Below, one piece after another: positions 55,204-64,000 of a stretch of DNA of 64,000 bases (its first letter is position 1; each line of letters begins with the position of its first letter). Under the pieces are notes generated by a model that had not been told where the DNA came from, ran no database searches, and saw only the letters and a list, made by a program, of their open reading frames with translations. This DNA comes from Corynebacterium pseudotuberculosis (GTDB lineage: Bacteria > Actinomycetota > Actinomycetes > Mycobacteriales > Mycobacteriaceae). The stretch covers positions 124,001 through 188,000 of the forward strand of contig NZ_CP021251.1 of the NCBI RefSeq assembly GCF_002155265.1. Reading direction: 5' to 3'. Made by a program: the position numbers and the translations under genes.

Positions 55204-58200
55204 ATGAACCCCTCGATCAGGAAAGTCTTTAGGTGTCTGGTGAAAAATAAGGTAGAGAGTAAAAACGTGCAACTCGCGCTGCGTGAGAGATCCTTGATAC
55301 GCATACTGATCGCTTTGGTGATGGTCGGCGTTGTCTGTGCAGGGCTGATGGTTTCTCCGAGTGTTCCTTCTGCTGATGCGGCGGAATGTAAGGGTGAAAT
55401 TAGTAATATCCAGTGGAAAGATACTACTCACATCAAAGATGGAGTGTTTGTTGGCTCTTATGGCGATGGAGCAGATATCCAGTTTGATTGGAAAGTAGAT
55501 CCGGGGGCGAAATCTGGCGATCAATTTACCCTAAAACTTCCAAATGAGCTCATGCGTTTGGGTATTAAAGATCTGACTCTTACAGCGCCTACTGGGGAAG
55601 AAGTGGCTAAGGGAACGTGGGATGCGACCACCAAGACCTGGACATTTACTCTTACTGACTATGCAAACACCCACGGTGATATTTCCGGTACTGCGTTTTT
55701 TACTGTTCAGTGGGACAGGAGACATACTACTGCGAATACTACGTATCCTCTAAACATTTCAGGGTGCCGGGGAAACGGCATTCTGAATGGAAAGACTCCT
55801 GAAGAAGGTATCGGTGGAGTTGGACAGGTATCGGGCAAGGTTGGCGGCTATGATTCCAGAACGGATACCGTACGTTGGAACATATATGTAGGCACTGCCA
55901 CAGACTCAGATGTTTATAGCCCGGTAGTGATCAAGGATATTGGGAACCCGCAGCTACTAGTTCGGTGTTCCGATGTAAAGGTTAAAGACCGTACCCCTTT
56001 CCCTCATACCGCTATCAGGGATACCCCGCTCGACTCCAGTAAATGGACGTGCGAAGAATCAAATGGTGGTGTGATCGTACGGCTAGTTCCTGATCAGCAC
56101 GGTCGATATTTGATGCGTGGTCAGTCGCTACTGATCGAACTTGAGACAGCCATCACCGACGATACATCTCGGATCATTACAAATAAGGCAACCATTGAAA
56201 ATGCTCCCGATGGCACCAAAGAAGTAGTGGCTGAGGTGGATCGCGGCGATGCAGGCGGCGTTGGTCAAGGTTTCCAAGGCAATGTCAAGATCGAAAAAGA
56301 GGCAGTGGGTGACACTGCTCCTGATAAAAGTCACAAGTTTGAATTTGATTACACGTGTGGCAATACAAAGCAGCCCATCTCGGTTGCTTCAGGTGAAACC
56401 TCAAATACCTTCACTCAGAAGTCTTCCTCTACATGCACTATCACGGAAAAGAATGTCCCCGAGGGCGTTAAGGTTAAATTTGAGGTGATCGATGAAGGCA
56501 CAGGAAAGCCGGCTTACACTGTTCCTACCAACAACGGCATAACGGTGAAGTTCAATAGGAACAGCTCCACCACCCTCAAGATAAAAGCCACAAACACTTA
56601 CCCTGATAAGCCAAAAGTAAAGAATGGCAAGTTTGTTATCAAGAAGACTACAAACGGCCTTGACGCTGGCGAAAAAGACAAGGTTTTCAAGTTTAATTAC
56701 ACCTGCAAGGCCCCCGGCGCGGACGCAGTTTCTGAGAAAAAAATCGCAGATGTAACTGTTGGGCAGACCTGGGAATCTGGGGAATATCCTGAGGGGACAA
56801 CGTGTGCAATCGAGGAAGACCTTGAAAGTGCAAAGGTATCCGATTATACCCTAACCTCTGAACAGCCTAAGGGTAATGTCACCATCAAGGCTGATGGTGG
56901 GGAAGGCTCCCCGGTAGAATTTGCCGCAACCAACTCTTATAGCAAGGACCTTGGCGGTTTCTCTATTCAGAAAAAGATAGAGGCCGACCCAGAAGCATTG
57001 CCACTACTCAAAGACCAAGAATTCGGTTTTAAGTACACCTGTGGTGCGGACAGCGGCGAGTTCAAGCTCAAGAACGGTGAGTCGAAGAAGGTCGAGGGCA
57101 TTGCTGTTGGTACAAAGTGCACCGTCGAAGAGTCGGATGCCAAGGTGCCCAACGGCTTTACGTGGAGTGGAAAGATTGAGGGAACAAACCTTGATCCGAA
57201 TGACTTCACAATTGAAAAGGATAAGAGCCTAACCTTTACTGCAGTCAATACTTATCAGCAGAAGCAAGGTGGCTTCACGCTGTCCAAGAACGTGACTGGT
57301 GACGCCACCAATTTGGAAGAGCTGCAAGCGAAAACCTACACGTTTAATTACACTTGCACTGCTCCCACGGGTGTCGTCTTCACGGATAAAGTAGAGGTCA
57401 CCGAGGGAACCCCGAAGTCGATCAACAATATTCCGGCGGGATCTACCTGTAAGGTCACGGAAGTTGCTGCTCCCGCTAAAGACACCGAATGGACTGTAGA
57501 GCTAAGCGTCAATGAAAAAGCTGTAGCAGGCGACACCGCGGAGTTTGTGGTTCCTGCGGAAGATGAGCCGTCGGTAAGCATTCTTGCAAAGAACAACTAC
57601 CGCCAGCACAAGGGAACCTTCACCATTGAAAAGATCGTGAAAGCCTCAGAAGGTATCGTCACACCCAATGAATTTGTATTCAAGTGGCAGTGCGGTGATG
57701 CTGAAGGTTCTGAGACCGTCCAGGTTGCCAACGGCAAGGGCAAGGTAAAAATTGATCGTGGGTTCCCAGTAGGAACTAGCTGCTCAGTGGAAGAATTGGA
57801 TGCCAATGTAAAAGGGGCAACGCTTGCCACCGAGTGGAAGAACCAAAAGTTCACCATCACCCAAGACAATCAAGACGTGATGGTTTCTGCGGAAAACATC
57901 TATGCTCATGCAGATAGCAAGGTCAAGATTGTAAAGAAGCTGGATGGCCCCGCTAAGGATAAGGCAAAAGATAAGACCTTTACCTTTGATTACAGCTGTG
58001 TTCTTAACAATGAGACTATTAAGGGCACCGTGAACATCACTGGCGAGGGTGAGGCTGAGATTCCCGAGTCGTTCCCAGCTGGCACTAAGTGCACGATTAC
58101 TGAGAAGGACGCGCATATCCGCGGAACTTCCTGGACTCACCGGATTGCTGATGATGGTCAGATCACCATCAAGAATCCCTCGAATGTGTACGAGGTAACC

Positions 58201-58482
58201 GCAGTCAATGCGTACTCCAAACCTGATTTCCCGTGGTTCATCCCGCTGGTCCCCATCGTGATCATTCCGATCATTCCGATATTCCCGCACCCGACTCCTG
58301 CACCTCAACCTCCGCAGAAGCCGTCGGATCAGCAGCCGGCTCCTAAGACACCTGAGGAAAAACCGCAGAAGGAGAAGAAGGTTCTGGCACGCACTGGTGC
58401 TAACGTGTGGATGTTTATTGTTATTGCTGCACTGCTCGTGCTGTTGGGAGTATTCCTCCGTAGGCGCGGTAACAAGCAATAA
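55204..58482 (+). CDS. Sortase-anchored surface protein with six DUF5979-like repeats
   Basis: A 1092-residue surface protein. After a signal peptide (cleavage near SADAA, about residue 57) comes an adhesin-like beta domain (about 58-360; FDWKVDPGAKSGDQFTLKLP, FTVQWDRRH). Six related domains of roughly 100-120 residues follow, starting at GNVKIEKEAVG, GKFVIKKTTNG, GGFSIQKKIEA, GGFTLSKNVTG, GTFTIEKIVKA and SKVKIVKKLDG. Each has an F-x-Y/W-x-C strand and a second cysteine in a C-x-I/V-x-E strand, so a disulfide per repeat is likely. A PIVIIPIIPIFP segment and Pro/Lys-rich linker lead to LARTG (1061-1065), a helix and RRRGNKQ. The start is uncertain: GTG 55240 and GTG 55267 are also in frame. 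It sits between lysC and asd. Confidence 0.87.
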   Translation: MNPSIRKVFRCLVKNKVESKNVQLALRERSLIRILIALVMVGVVCAGLMVSPSVPSADAAECKGEISNIQWKDTTHIKDGVFVGSYGDGADIQFDWKVDPGAKSGDQFTLKLPNELMRLGIKDLTLTAPTGEEVAKGTWDATTKTWTFTLTDYANTHGDISGTAFFTVQWDRRHTTANTTYPLNISGCRGNGILNGKTPEEGIGGVGQVSGKVGGYDSRTDTVRWNIYVGTATDSDVYSPVVIKDIGNPQLLVRCSDVKVKDRTPFPHTAIRDTPLDSSKWTCEESNGGVIVRLVPDQHGRYLMRGQSLLIELETAITDDTSRIITNKATIENAPDGTKEVVAEVDRGDAGGVGQGFQGNVKIEKEAVGDTAPDKSHKFEFDYTCGNTKQPISVASGETSNTFTQKSSSTCTITEKNVPEGVKVKFEVIDEGTGKPAYTVPTNNGITVKFNRNSSTTLKIKATNTYPDKPKVKNGKFVIKKTTNGLDAGEKDKVFKFNYTCKAPGADAVSEKKIADVTVGQTWESGEYPEGTTCAIEEDLESAKVSDYTLTSEQPKGNVTIKADGGEGSPVEFAATNSYSKDLGGFSIQKKIEADPEALPLLKDQEFGFKYTCGADSGEFKLKNGESKKVEGIAVGTKCTVEESDAKVPNGFTWSGKIEGTNLDPNDFTIEKDKSLTFTAVNTYQQKQGGFTLSKNVTGDATNLEELQAKTYTFNYTCTAPTGVVFTDKVEVTEGTPKSINNIPAGSTCKVTEVAAPAKDTEWTVELSVNEKAVAGDTAEFVVPAEDEPSVSILAKNNYRQHKGTFTIEKIVKASEGIVTPNEFVFKWQCGDAEGSETVQVANGKGKVKIDRGFPVGTSCSVEELDANVKGATLATEWKNQKFTITQDNQDVMVSAENIYAHADSKVKIVKKLDGPAKDKAKDKTFTFDYSCVLNNETIKGTVNITGEGEAEIPESFPAGTKCTITEKDAHIRGTSWTHRIADDGQITIKNPSNVYEVTAVNAYSKPDFPWFIPLVPIVIIPIIPIFPHPTPAPQPPQKPSDQQPAPKTPEEKPQKEKKVLARTGANVWMFIVIAALLVLLGVFLRRRGNKQ

Positions 58483-58521
58483 GGATGTATAACGAGCTTT
58501 CTTAAGCTCCCCGTCCTGTCC

Positions 58522-58555
58522 AAGGAGGCGAAGGGAAACCTTTCGCCTCCTTTTG
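58522..58555 (+). terminator. Terminator after the DUF5979-like adhesin
   Basis: AAGGAGGCGAA (58522-58532) and TTCGCCTCCTT (58542-58552) form a perfect 11-bp stem followed by TT. Confidence 0.85.
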
Positions 58556-58712
58556 GCGTTGCTAGCGGCATTATTCCTCGAAAGCAGGGGGTGAGAAGCA
58601 CTGCACAGTATCGTGGGATAAGGGGTTACAGTGGGGCTGGGGCAAGCCAGATTTTGTGTGTAGGCTCGGTATTTAGTGGTGGGGTGCTGCAAGATAGTAT
58701 GCAGTACTTTGA

Positions 58713-59768
<1,056 letters not shown>

Positions 59769-59789
59769 GCAAGGCGTAATTTCTGCAGG

Positions 59790-59827
59790 CGCGGTACTTC
59801 CTCGTATTCAAGGAGGTGCCGCGTTTG
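59790..59827. terminator. Bidirectional terminator between asd and the sigma factor
   Basis: CGCGGTACTTCCT and AGGAGGTGCCGCG pair with two wobble pairs, followed by TTTGTGTATTTATTT on the plus strand. It serves asd and possibly the convergent sigma gene. Confidence 0.8.
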
Positions 59828-59836
59828 TGTATTTAT

Positions 59837-60400
59837 TTAGGCGCTAGCTGCATTGGGGCGCCCGGCTGCTGCGATCACGTCGGCACGCGCGCGAGCTACG
59901 CGGGAGCGAATGGTGCCGATGCGGACGTTGGCGATTTTTGCTGCTTCCTCGTAGGAGTAACCGAGCACTTGCGTCAGAATGAGGGCTTCACGACGCTCGG
60001 TAGGGAGGGCGTCGATAAGCAAACGGACGTCAATCCAGTCGGACCAGGTGGTTTCGCCATTGGTGGAGAGCACGGCGGGGTCAAGGTCCTCTACTTCTGC
60101 GGAGGATTTGCGGGGGCGGGCCATGTCATGACGGATATTGTCTACCCATACGCGGCGTGCGAGTGAGAGTAACCATGTTCTTGCCGATGAGCGTGCCGCA
60201 AAGCGGGGTAGGGCGCCCATGACGCGGAGGTAGGTCTCTTGGGTGAGATCGTCGGCGATTTCGCTGCCCCCTAGGTGGGCGAGCAGGCGCCAGACGTCAT
60301 TTTGGGTCTCTCGGATGAACTCGGTGAGCGCGGTTTTGTCGCCGCGGCCGGCAGCGAGTGCCAGTTGGGTGACGCGATCATCGCGTTCCGAGTTCTTCAT
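59837..60400 (-). CDS. sigC: ECF sigma factor (SigC type)
   Basis: A 187-residue extracytoplasmic-function sigma factor. Region 2 (about 20-90) includes IADDLTQETYLRVMGAL and TWLLSLARRVWVDNIR; region 4 (about 125-180) reads LPTERREALILTQVLGYSYE then EAAKIANVRIGTIRSRVARAR. The position between asd and katA matches C. glutamicum sigC, which controls respiratory-chain genes. ATG 60400 (MKNSERDDRV) is preferred over a GTG at 60418. No anti-sigma factor gene adjoins. Confidence 0.9.
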   Translation of the reverse strand: MKNSERDDRVTQLALAAGRGDKTALTEFIRETQNDVWRLLAHLGGSEIADDLTQETYLRVMGALPRFAARSSARTWLLSLARRVWVDNIRHDMARPRKSSAEVEDLDPAVLSTNGETTWSDWIDVRLLIDALPTERREALILTQVLGYSYEEAAKIANVRIGTIRSRVARARADVIAAAGRPNAASA

Positions 60401-60542
60401 AACTAAGGACTTTACCACCTAAACTAAAGTTGTAAGGTGAACCTCTCAATAAAAATCTGTTGCAAGGTTTTAGTTTTCAATGTAAGGTTATTTTTAAGTT
60501 AAGACCCACTCCAAAGCCAGCCCTTAAAGGAGGGAATTTTTC

Positions 60543-62081
60543 ATGAACTCACCAGTCGATCCCATTCTCGGCGCCGGAGAGCGCACTGAACCTGTTGCTT
60601 ACACAACACGCGAAGGTGGCCAGCCGGTTCCTAGCGAGAACATCTCCATCACTGCGGGACCTCAGGGGGCTAATGTTCTCAATGACCTCCACCTGATTGA
60701 GAAGCTCGCTCACTTCAACCGCGAGCGCGTCCCAGAGCGCAATCCCCACGCTAAAGGCCACGGCGCCTTTGGTGAGCTGCACATCACTGAGGATGTATCG
60801 GCATACACCAAGGCTAAGCTCTTCCAAAAGGGCACTGTCACCCCGATGGCTATCCGATTCTCCACGGTGGCTGGCGAGCAGGGCTCCCCGGATACTTGGC
60901 GTGACGTGCACGGATTCGCTCTACGTTTCTGGACCCAGGATGGTAACTATGACATCGTGGGCAACAACACCCCCACCTTCTTCCTGCGCGACGCCATTAA
61001 GTTCCCGGATTTCATCCACTCTCAGAAGCGTCTAGGCCGTAATGGGCTCCGGGATGCGGATATGCAGTGGGACTTCTGGACCCGTACTCCTGAGTCTGCG
61101 CACCAGGTGACCTACCTCATGGGTGATCGCGGTACCCCTAAGACTTCTCGCCACCAGGATGGCTTTGGTTCTCACACCTTCCAGTGGATCAATGAGGAGG
61201 GTAAGCCGGTATGGGTTAAGTATCACTTTAAGTCCCGTCAGGGCTGGGATACCTTTACTGATGCTGAGGCTCAAGAGATGGCTGGTAAGAATGCCGACCA
61301 TCATCGCGAGGACCTCTACAACGCTATCGCTCACGGCGACTTCCCGATCTGGGATGTCAAGGTTCAGATTATGCCTTTTGAGGATGCGGAAAACTACCGT
61401 TGGAACCCCTTTGACCTGACCAAGACGTGGTCGCAGAAGGACTATCCGCTGGTTGATGTCGGTTACTTTGTTCTTAACCGCAACCCAAAGAACTTTTTCA
61501 CTCAGATTGAGCAGCTGGCGCTCGACCCATCCAACTTGGTGCCAGGTGTAGGCCTGTCGCCTGACCGTATGCTGATGGCTCGCGCGTTTGCTTACGCAGA
61601 TGCTCAGCGCACGCGCATTGGTGCAAACTATCGTCAGCTGCCAATCAACCAGCCGGTGGTTCCAGTGAACACCTATGAGCATGAAGGGGCAATGGCCTAT
61701 CAGTTCAACCCGGCGGATGCTCCGGTGTACTCACCAAACCGCTATAGCAAGGGTGCGGGTTATCTTGATGACGGTGAGACTTCCTCTTCGGGAATTACCT
61801 ATGGTCAGGCAAGTGATCTTTTTGTTAACCCCGATCCTCACGGTACCGATCTCACCCGTGCAGCCTATGTAAAGCATGCTGAGGATGATGACTTTATCCA
61901 GGCCGGCATTCTCTACCGTGAAGTTTTTGATGATGGAGAGAAAGAGCGTTTTGTAGATAACGTGACCAACGCTATGGCGGGTATTTCTCCAGAGGTTGAG
62001 GAGCGCGTGTACTGGTACTGGACGCAGGTTGACGCGAACCTTGGTGCGGAAATTAAGCGTGTCTTTGCCACCAAGAAGTAA
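60543..62081 (+). CDS. katA: Catalase, haem type
   Basis: A 512-residue small-subunit monofunctional catalase. The distal histidine region is RNPHAKGHGAFGELH, followed by RFSTVAGEQGSPDTWRDVHG, NTPTFFLRDAIKFPDFIHSQ and the proximal haem tyrosine in RMLMARAFAYADAQRTRIG. AAAGGAGGGAA precedes ATG 60543. It is divergent from sigC. It probably protects against host hydrogen peroxide. Confidence 0.97.
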   Translation: MNSPVDPILGAGERTEPVAYTTREGGQPVPSENISITAGPQGANVLNDLHLIEKLAHFNRERVPERNPHAKGHGAFGELHITEDVSAYTKAKLFQKGTVTPMAIRFSTVAGEQGSPDTWRDVHGFALRFWTQDGNYDIVGNNTPTFFLRDAIKFPDFIHSQKRLGRNGLRDADMQWDFWTRTPESAHQVTYLMGDRGTPKTSRHQDGFGSHTFQWINEEGKPVWVKYHFKSRQGWDTFTDAEAQEMAGKNADHHREDLYNAIAHGDFPIWDVKVQIMPFEDAENYRWNPFDLTKTWSQKDYPLVDVGYFVLNRNPKNFFTQIEQLALDPSNLVPGVGLSPDRMLMARAFAYADAQRTRIGANYRQLPINQPVVPVNTYEHEGAMAYQFNPADAPVYSPNRYSKGAGYLDDGETSSSGITYGQASDLFVNPDPHGTDLTRAAYVKHAEDDDFIQAGILYREVFDDGEKERFVDNVTNAMAGISPEVEERVYWYWTQVDANLGAEIKRVFATKK

Positions 62082-62104
62082 CAACTAAGCATTTAAGCTT
62101 TACG

Positions 62105-62157
62105 ACGCCTACCCCTTCGAGCTTCCCTGTGAAGTTTGAAGGGGTAGGCGTTTTTTG
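62105..62157 (+). terminator. Terminator after katA
   Basis: ACGCCTACCCCTTC (62105-62118) and GAAGGGGTAGGCGT (62138-62151) form a perfect 14-bp stem followed by TTTTTTGG. Confidence 0.95.
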
Positions 62158-62378
62158 GTTTGGGAAACGCAAAAATTGGCGCAATCGTGTCAGAAGTGTA
62201 AAAATACCCCATTTATTAATATAGCAATAATCTTAAATATTGTTTTACTGGGGAAATTCTTTTAGTAAATGGCTAATTTACCCTATTTTAGGTAGTAAAA
62301 ATTCAAAACAAGTACAGGGCAAGTCTCATCGTGTTAGCTTCCATTTAAACAAAACTTCTTTATTAGGTGAGGTGCGCA

Positions 62379-62723
62379 TGTTTCGAGCCATCTATCTGCT
62401 GCTTTGAGGAATCACGTGCAGCCAAACTCGCTGGTGCGGCCGTCGCACCTCCTGCCCGATGCTGATTGCAAAGTTATTGAAGCGCCCAATGGCAGGGACT
62501 ATAGATTAGCTATTGGAAAGTAAAGGCAAGTGACGTTTTGGATCTGATAACGAGACGGGATCCGTCCTCGGAGGTTGCAAATCCTCAGGTAAAAAAGGTC
62601 GTAATTTTGCAAAAGACCAGAAGAATAGGGTTCTTGAACATTTAGTTGATGGAAGAAGCCTCTTTACCTCCTGCAGCAAAGAAAGCAATTGCTGAGTTTG
62701 CATTGCAGCGTGCAAAACAGTGA
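62379..62723 (+). pseudogene. Decayed coding region, possibly the tail of a toxin-like gene
   Basis: Three short coding-like pieces lie in three frames: 62416-62523 (ends ...VIEAPNGRDYRLAIGK), 62534-62695 (contains GKKGRNFAKDQKNRVLEHLV) and 62649-62723 (MEEASLPPAAKKAIAEFALQ, then RAKQ and stop). The second and third join smoothly with one indel near 62650. This looks like the C-terminal end of one broken gene. Polar C-terminal pieces followed by small immunity-like genes are typical of polymorphic toxin loci, but no toxin domain was recognised. 62158-62378 is AT-rich and holds no gene. Confidence 0.4.
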
Positions 62724-62748
62724 ATTCATAAAATGGGAGCTGGTTATT

Positions 62749-63450
62749 TTGGAATTTAAAGAAGATATTTTCCCTGAGCATAAGGATAAAATTGGTGGCC
62801 TTGTTCAGTTTGTGAATCTTCCATATGAGAGCGCCGTTGAGTATGCATGGGATCAATTAAACGTGAACCAGGGGACGACTCGAAAGTTTCCCTCTAGATA
62901 TGATTTAACAGTAAAATCGGGAGATTTTGTTAATGCGATTCCGCAAGGTGGAAGGGTATTTATAACTGTAGAGACGGAGAATCCGCGTTGGATAGCGGTT
63001 ATGGGGGTTAATGAGCTTGCGGACTCTGCGATTGCATTTCTTCCTAGGAACCGCGCTTTTGGAGGACTGATCTTCCCAATTGTCAAAAACTCTGAGGTTG
63101 TATCGGTTAGTCAAGCTTCAGATTACAATTCCTGTAGCTTTGATTATTCAAAACTTGATTACCCTTGGGGCGGCTATTTTGGTGAAGGAGATTTTTATAT
63201 TAATCCAGCCAGGCTCAGTATTTTTTGTGAAAATGTAGAGGGCTGGCATTTTGAAAGGTCATCGAATGATGAGCGCGGGGAAAACGACGTAATATTCGAT
63301 TTTGAAGAGCCTGAATTTTATAGTTGTCGTTTGAAAAAAGAGCGATTCAATCCAGATATGATGCTTCGTTATTTGGACCGTCTGGATATAAGATTGCGTG
63401 ATTTGAATTTTTATTCAGGCAGAATGACTATTCTGCAAAGGGCTGACTAA
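62749..63450 (+). CDS. Hypothetical immunity-like protein
   Basis: A 233-residue acidic, aromatic-rich cytosolic protein with no signal peptide or membrane segment. Segments include PRWIAVMGVNELADSAIAFL, YPWGGYFGEGDFYINPARL and a charged helical C-terminus (MMLRYLDRLDIRLRDLNFY). No family was recognised. TTG 62749 is proposed as start because GGGAGC lies about nine bases upstream; earlier in-frame codons run into the decayed gene. It lies two bases before the next ORF. A role as immunity protein is an inference from position and composition only. Confidence 0.6.
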   Translation: MEFKEDIFPEHKDKIGGLVQFVNLPYESAVEYAWDQLNVNQGTTRKFPSRYDLTVKSGDFVNAIPQGGRVFITVETENPRWIAVMGVNELADSAIAFLPRNRAFGGLIFPIVKNSEVVSVSQASDYNSCSFDYSKLDYPWGGYFGEGDFYINPARLSIFCENVEGWHFERSSNDERGENDVIFDFEEPEFYSCRLKKERFNPDMMLRYLDRLDIRLRDLNFYSGRMTILQRAD

Positions 63451-63452
63451 TA

Positions 63453-64000
63453 ATGTCAATAGTTGATATGCGGAAAACGCAGCCGTTAGATTCTCAAATC
63501 TATTATATAAATATGTCTTTTGATCAGCTCATGGGGTATGTCCGTGAATACATAGACGGCCTTGATGATCAATTTCCAGCGACTTTATTTGAAGTGGGTA
63601 GGGGGGACGTGAGAAATGGCTACATCTACAGCGCGGCTGGGAATACGGGAATGTCTTAATCCAGGAAGTGGCCAATCCGGATTGGGTTGCGATTATTGAT
63701 CCTTACATTGACCATACGATGTCGTATTTCTCGGAGGTTAATCGGCCAAATTACGTCTTGCTGGGAGCCGGTTCAACGATGTATTCCAGTATTGAGAAAA
63801 TAAGCGATGCTGATGGATTTGGAATGCCTCAAACTTTCTCCGTGATCGCATGCGCAATCTTCCTGAAGGACCCTTTCTTTCCTGCTCATGGAAGATTACG
63901 TCCTACTTTTTTGTCGTGCAGCTGGGGGCCGCATGTTGAGGCGGGGTGGCTCTCTGTAGAACAAAGTAGGTTTTATGACGATGTTCGGAGATCCCTGTGG
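63453..64000 (+). pseudogene. Second immunity-like ORF, frameshifted and truncated by the window end
   Basis: ATG 63453 opens a frame that ends at 63659 (MSIVDMRKTQPL...). From about 63635 a different frame continues open to the window end: GWEYGNVLIQEVANPDWVAI, then DPYIDHTMSYFSEVNRPNY and CSWGPHVEAGWLSVEQSRFY. The two join with one base missing near 63630 (GYIYSA then GWEYGN). PDWVAIIDPYID resembles PRWIAVMGVNEL of the upstream protein, so the two may be paralogues. The break could be real or a sequencing error. Confidence 0.6.

Noticed and set aside
55204..58482. Six-domain repeat as a CRISPR or DNA repeat array
   Set aside because: The repeats are diverged protein domains of about 110 residues, not short DNA repeats; no CRISPR array is seen in the window.
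61032..61682. 216-codon ORF antisense to katA
   Set aside because: Shadow of the strongly conserved catalase reading frame.

Overview
The window looks like chromosomal DNA of a pathogenic Corynebacterium, most likely the C. diphtheriae / C. ulcerans / C. pseudotuberculosis group. The evidence is the lysC with a nested beta-subunit start, the asd-sigC-katA order, divergent pdxR/pdxST, the MurT/GatD pair, LAxTG sortase substrates, a leuA leader peptide and moderate GC. The species is an inference.

Layout. 1-2.3 kb: end of a PRD antiterminator gene and a GlcNAc/glucose-type PTS (EIICB, EIIA). 2.5-6 kb: a VOC protein, a quinol nitric oxide reductase (norB) behind a triple 23-bp repeat, and tRNA-Arg. 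6.2-12.1 kb: a secreted protein, pdxR/pdxST, tyrA, tadA with its partner, tRNA-Ser. 12.2-17.1 kb: an MMPL transporter, tgt and gluQ, bracketed by two copies of one long palindromic repeat. 17.2-21.3 kb: gluconate/idonate genes (gntP, gntK, idnD, idnO), tRNA-Ser and SRP RNA. 21.5-27.2 kb: aspT, a hypothetical gene, dnaX, ebfC-like and recR. 27.2-32.9 kb: an acid-sugar (threonate-like) cluster with a frameshifted kinase, a GntR regulator, a FAH-family hydrolase and an overlooked 42-codon gene. 33.3-39.2 kb: gatD/murT, a degenerate exonuclease-like protein, a frameshifted nitroreductase, and leuA with a leucine-rich leader peptide. 39.3-45.1 kb: a deoxynucleoside operon (deoR, deoD, MFS, deoC, phosphohexomutase). 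45.6-58.5 kb: three large sortase-anchored surface proteins, interleaved with a GT-C-like membrane protein, a DMT transporter and lysC. 58.7-62.1 kb: asd, ECF sigma factor and catalase. 62.2-64 kb: AT-richer DNA with a decayed gene and two immunity-like ORFs, the second frameshifted.

The accessory highlight is the surface-protein set. One is a thioester (TQXA)/VaFE adhesin, one is an SdrD-type B-repeat adhesin split by an in-frame amber codon, and one is a six-repeat DUF5979-like adhesin lying between lysC and asd, which are adjacent in C. glutamicum. The first two share an almost identical C-terminal module, and each has the palindrome GTGCAATAATTGCAC upstream, which suggests joint control by an unidentified regulator. 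No sortase gene is in the window, so anchoring must depend on a sortase encoded elsewhere.

Several genes are broken: otnK-like, nitroreductase, the B-repeat adhesin, and two ORFs at the right end. Some breaks sit in homopolymers and could be sequencing errors; the amber codon is not explained that way. Family assignments come from reading the translations; no database search was run.
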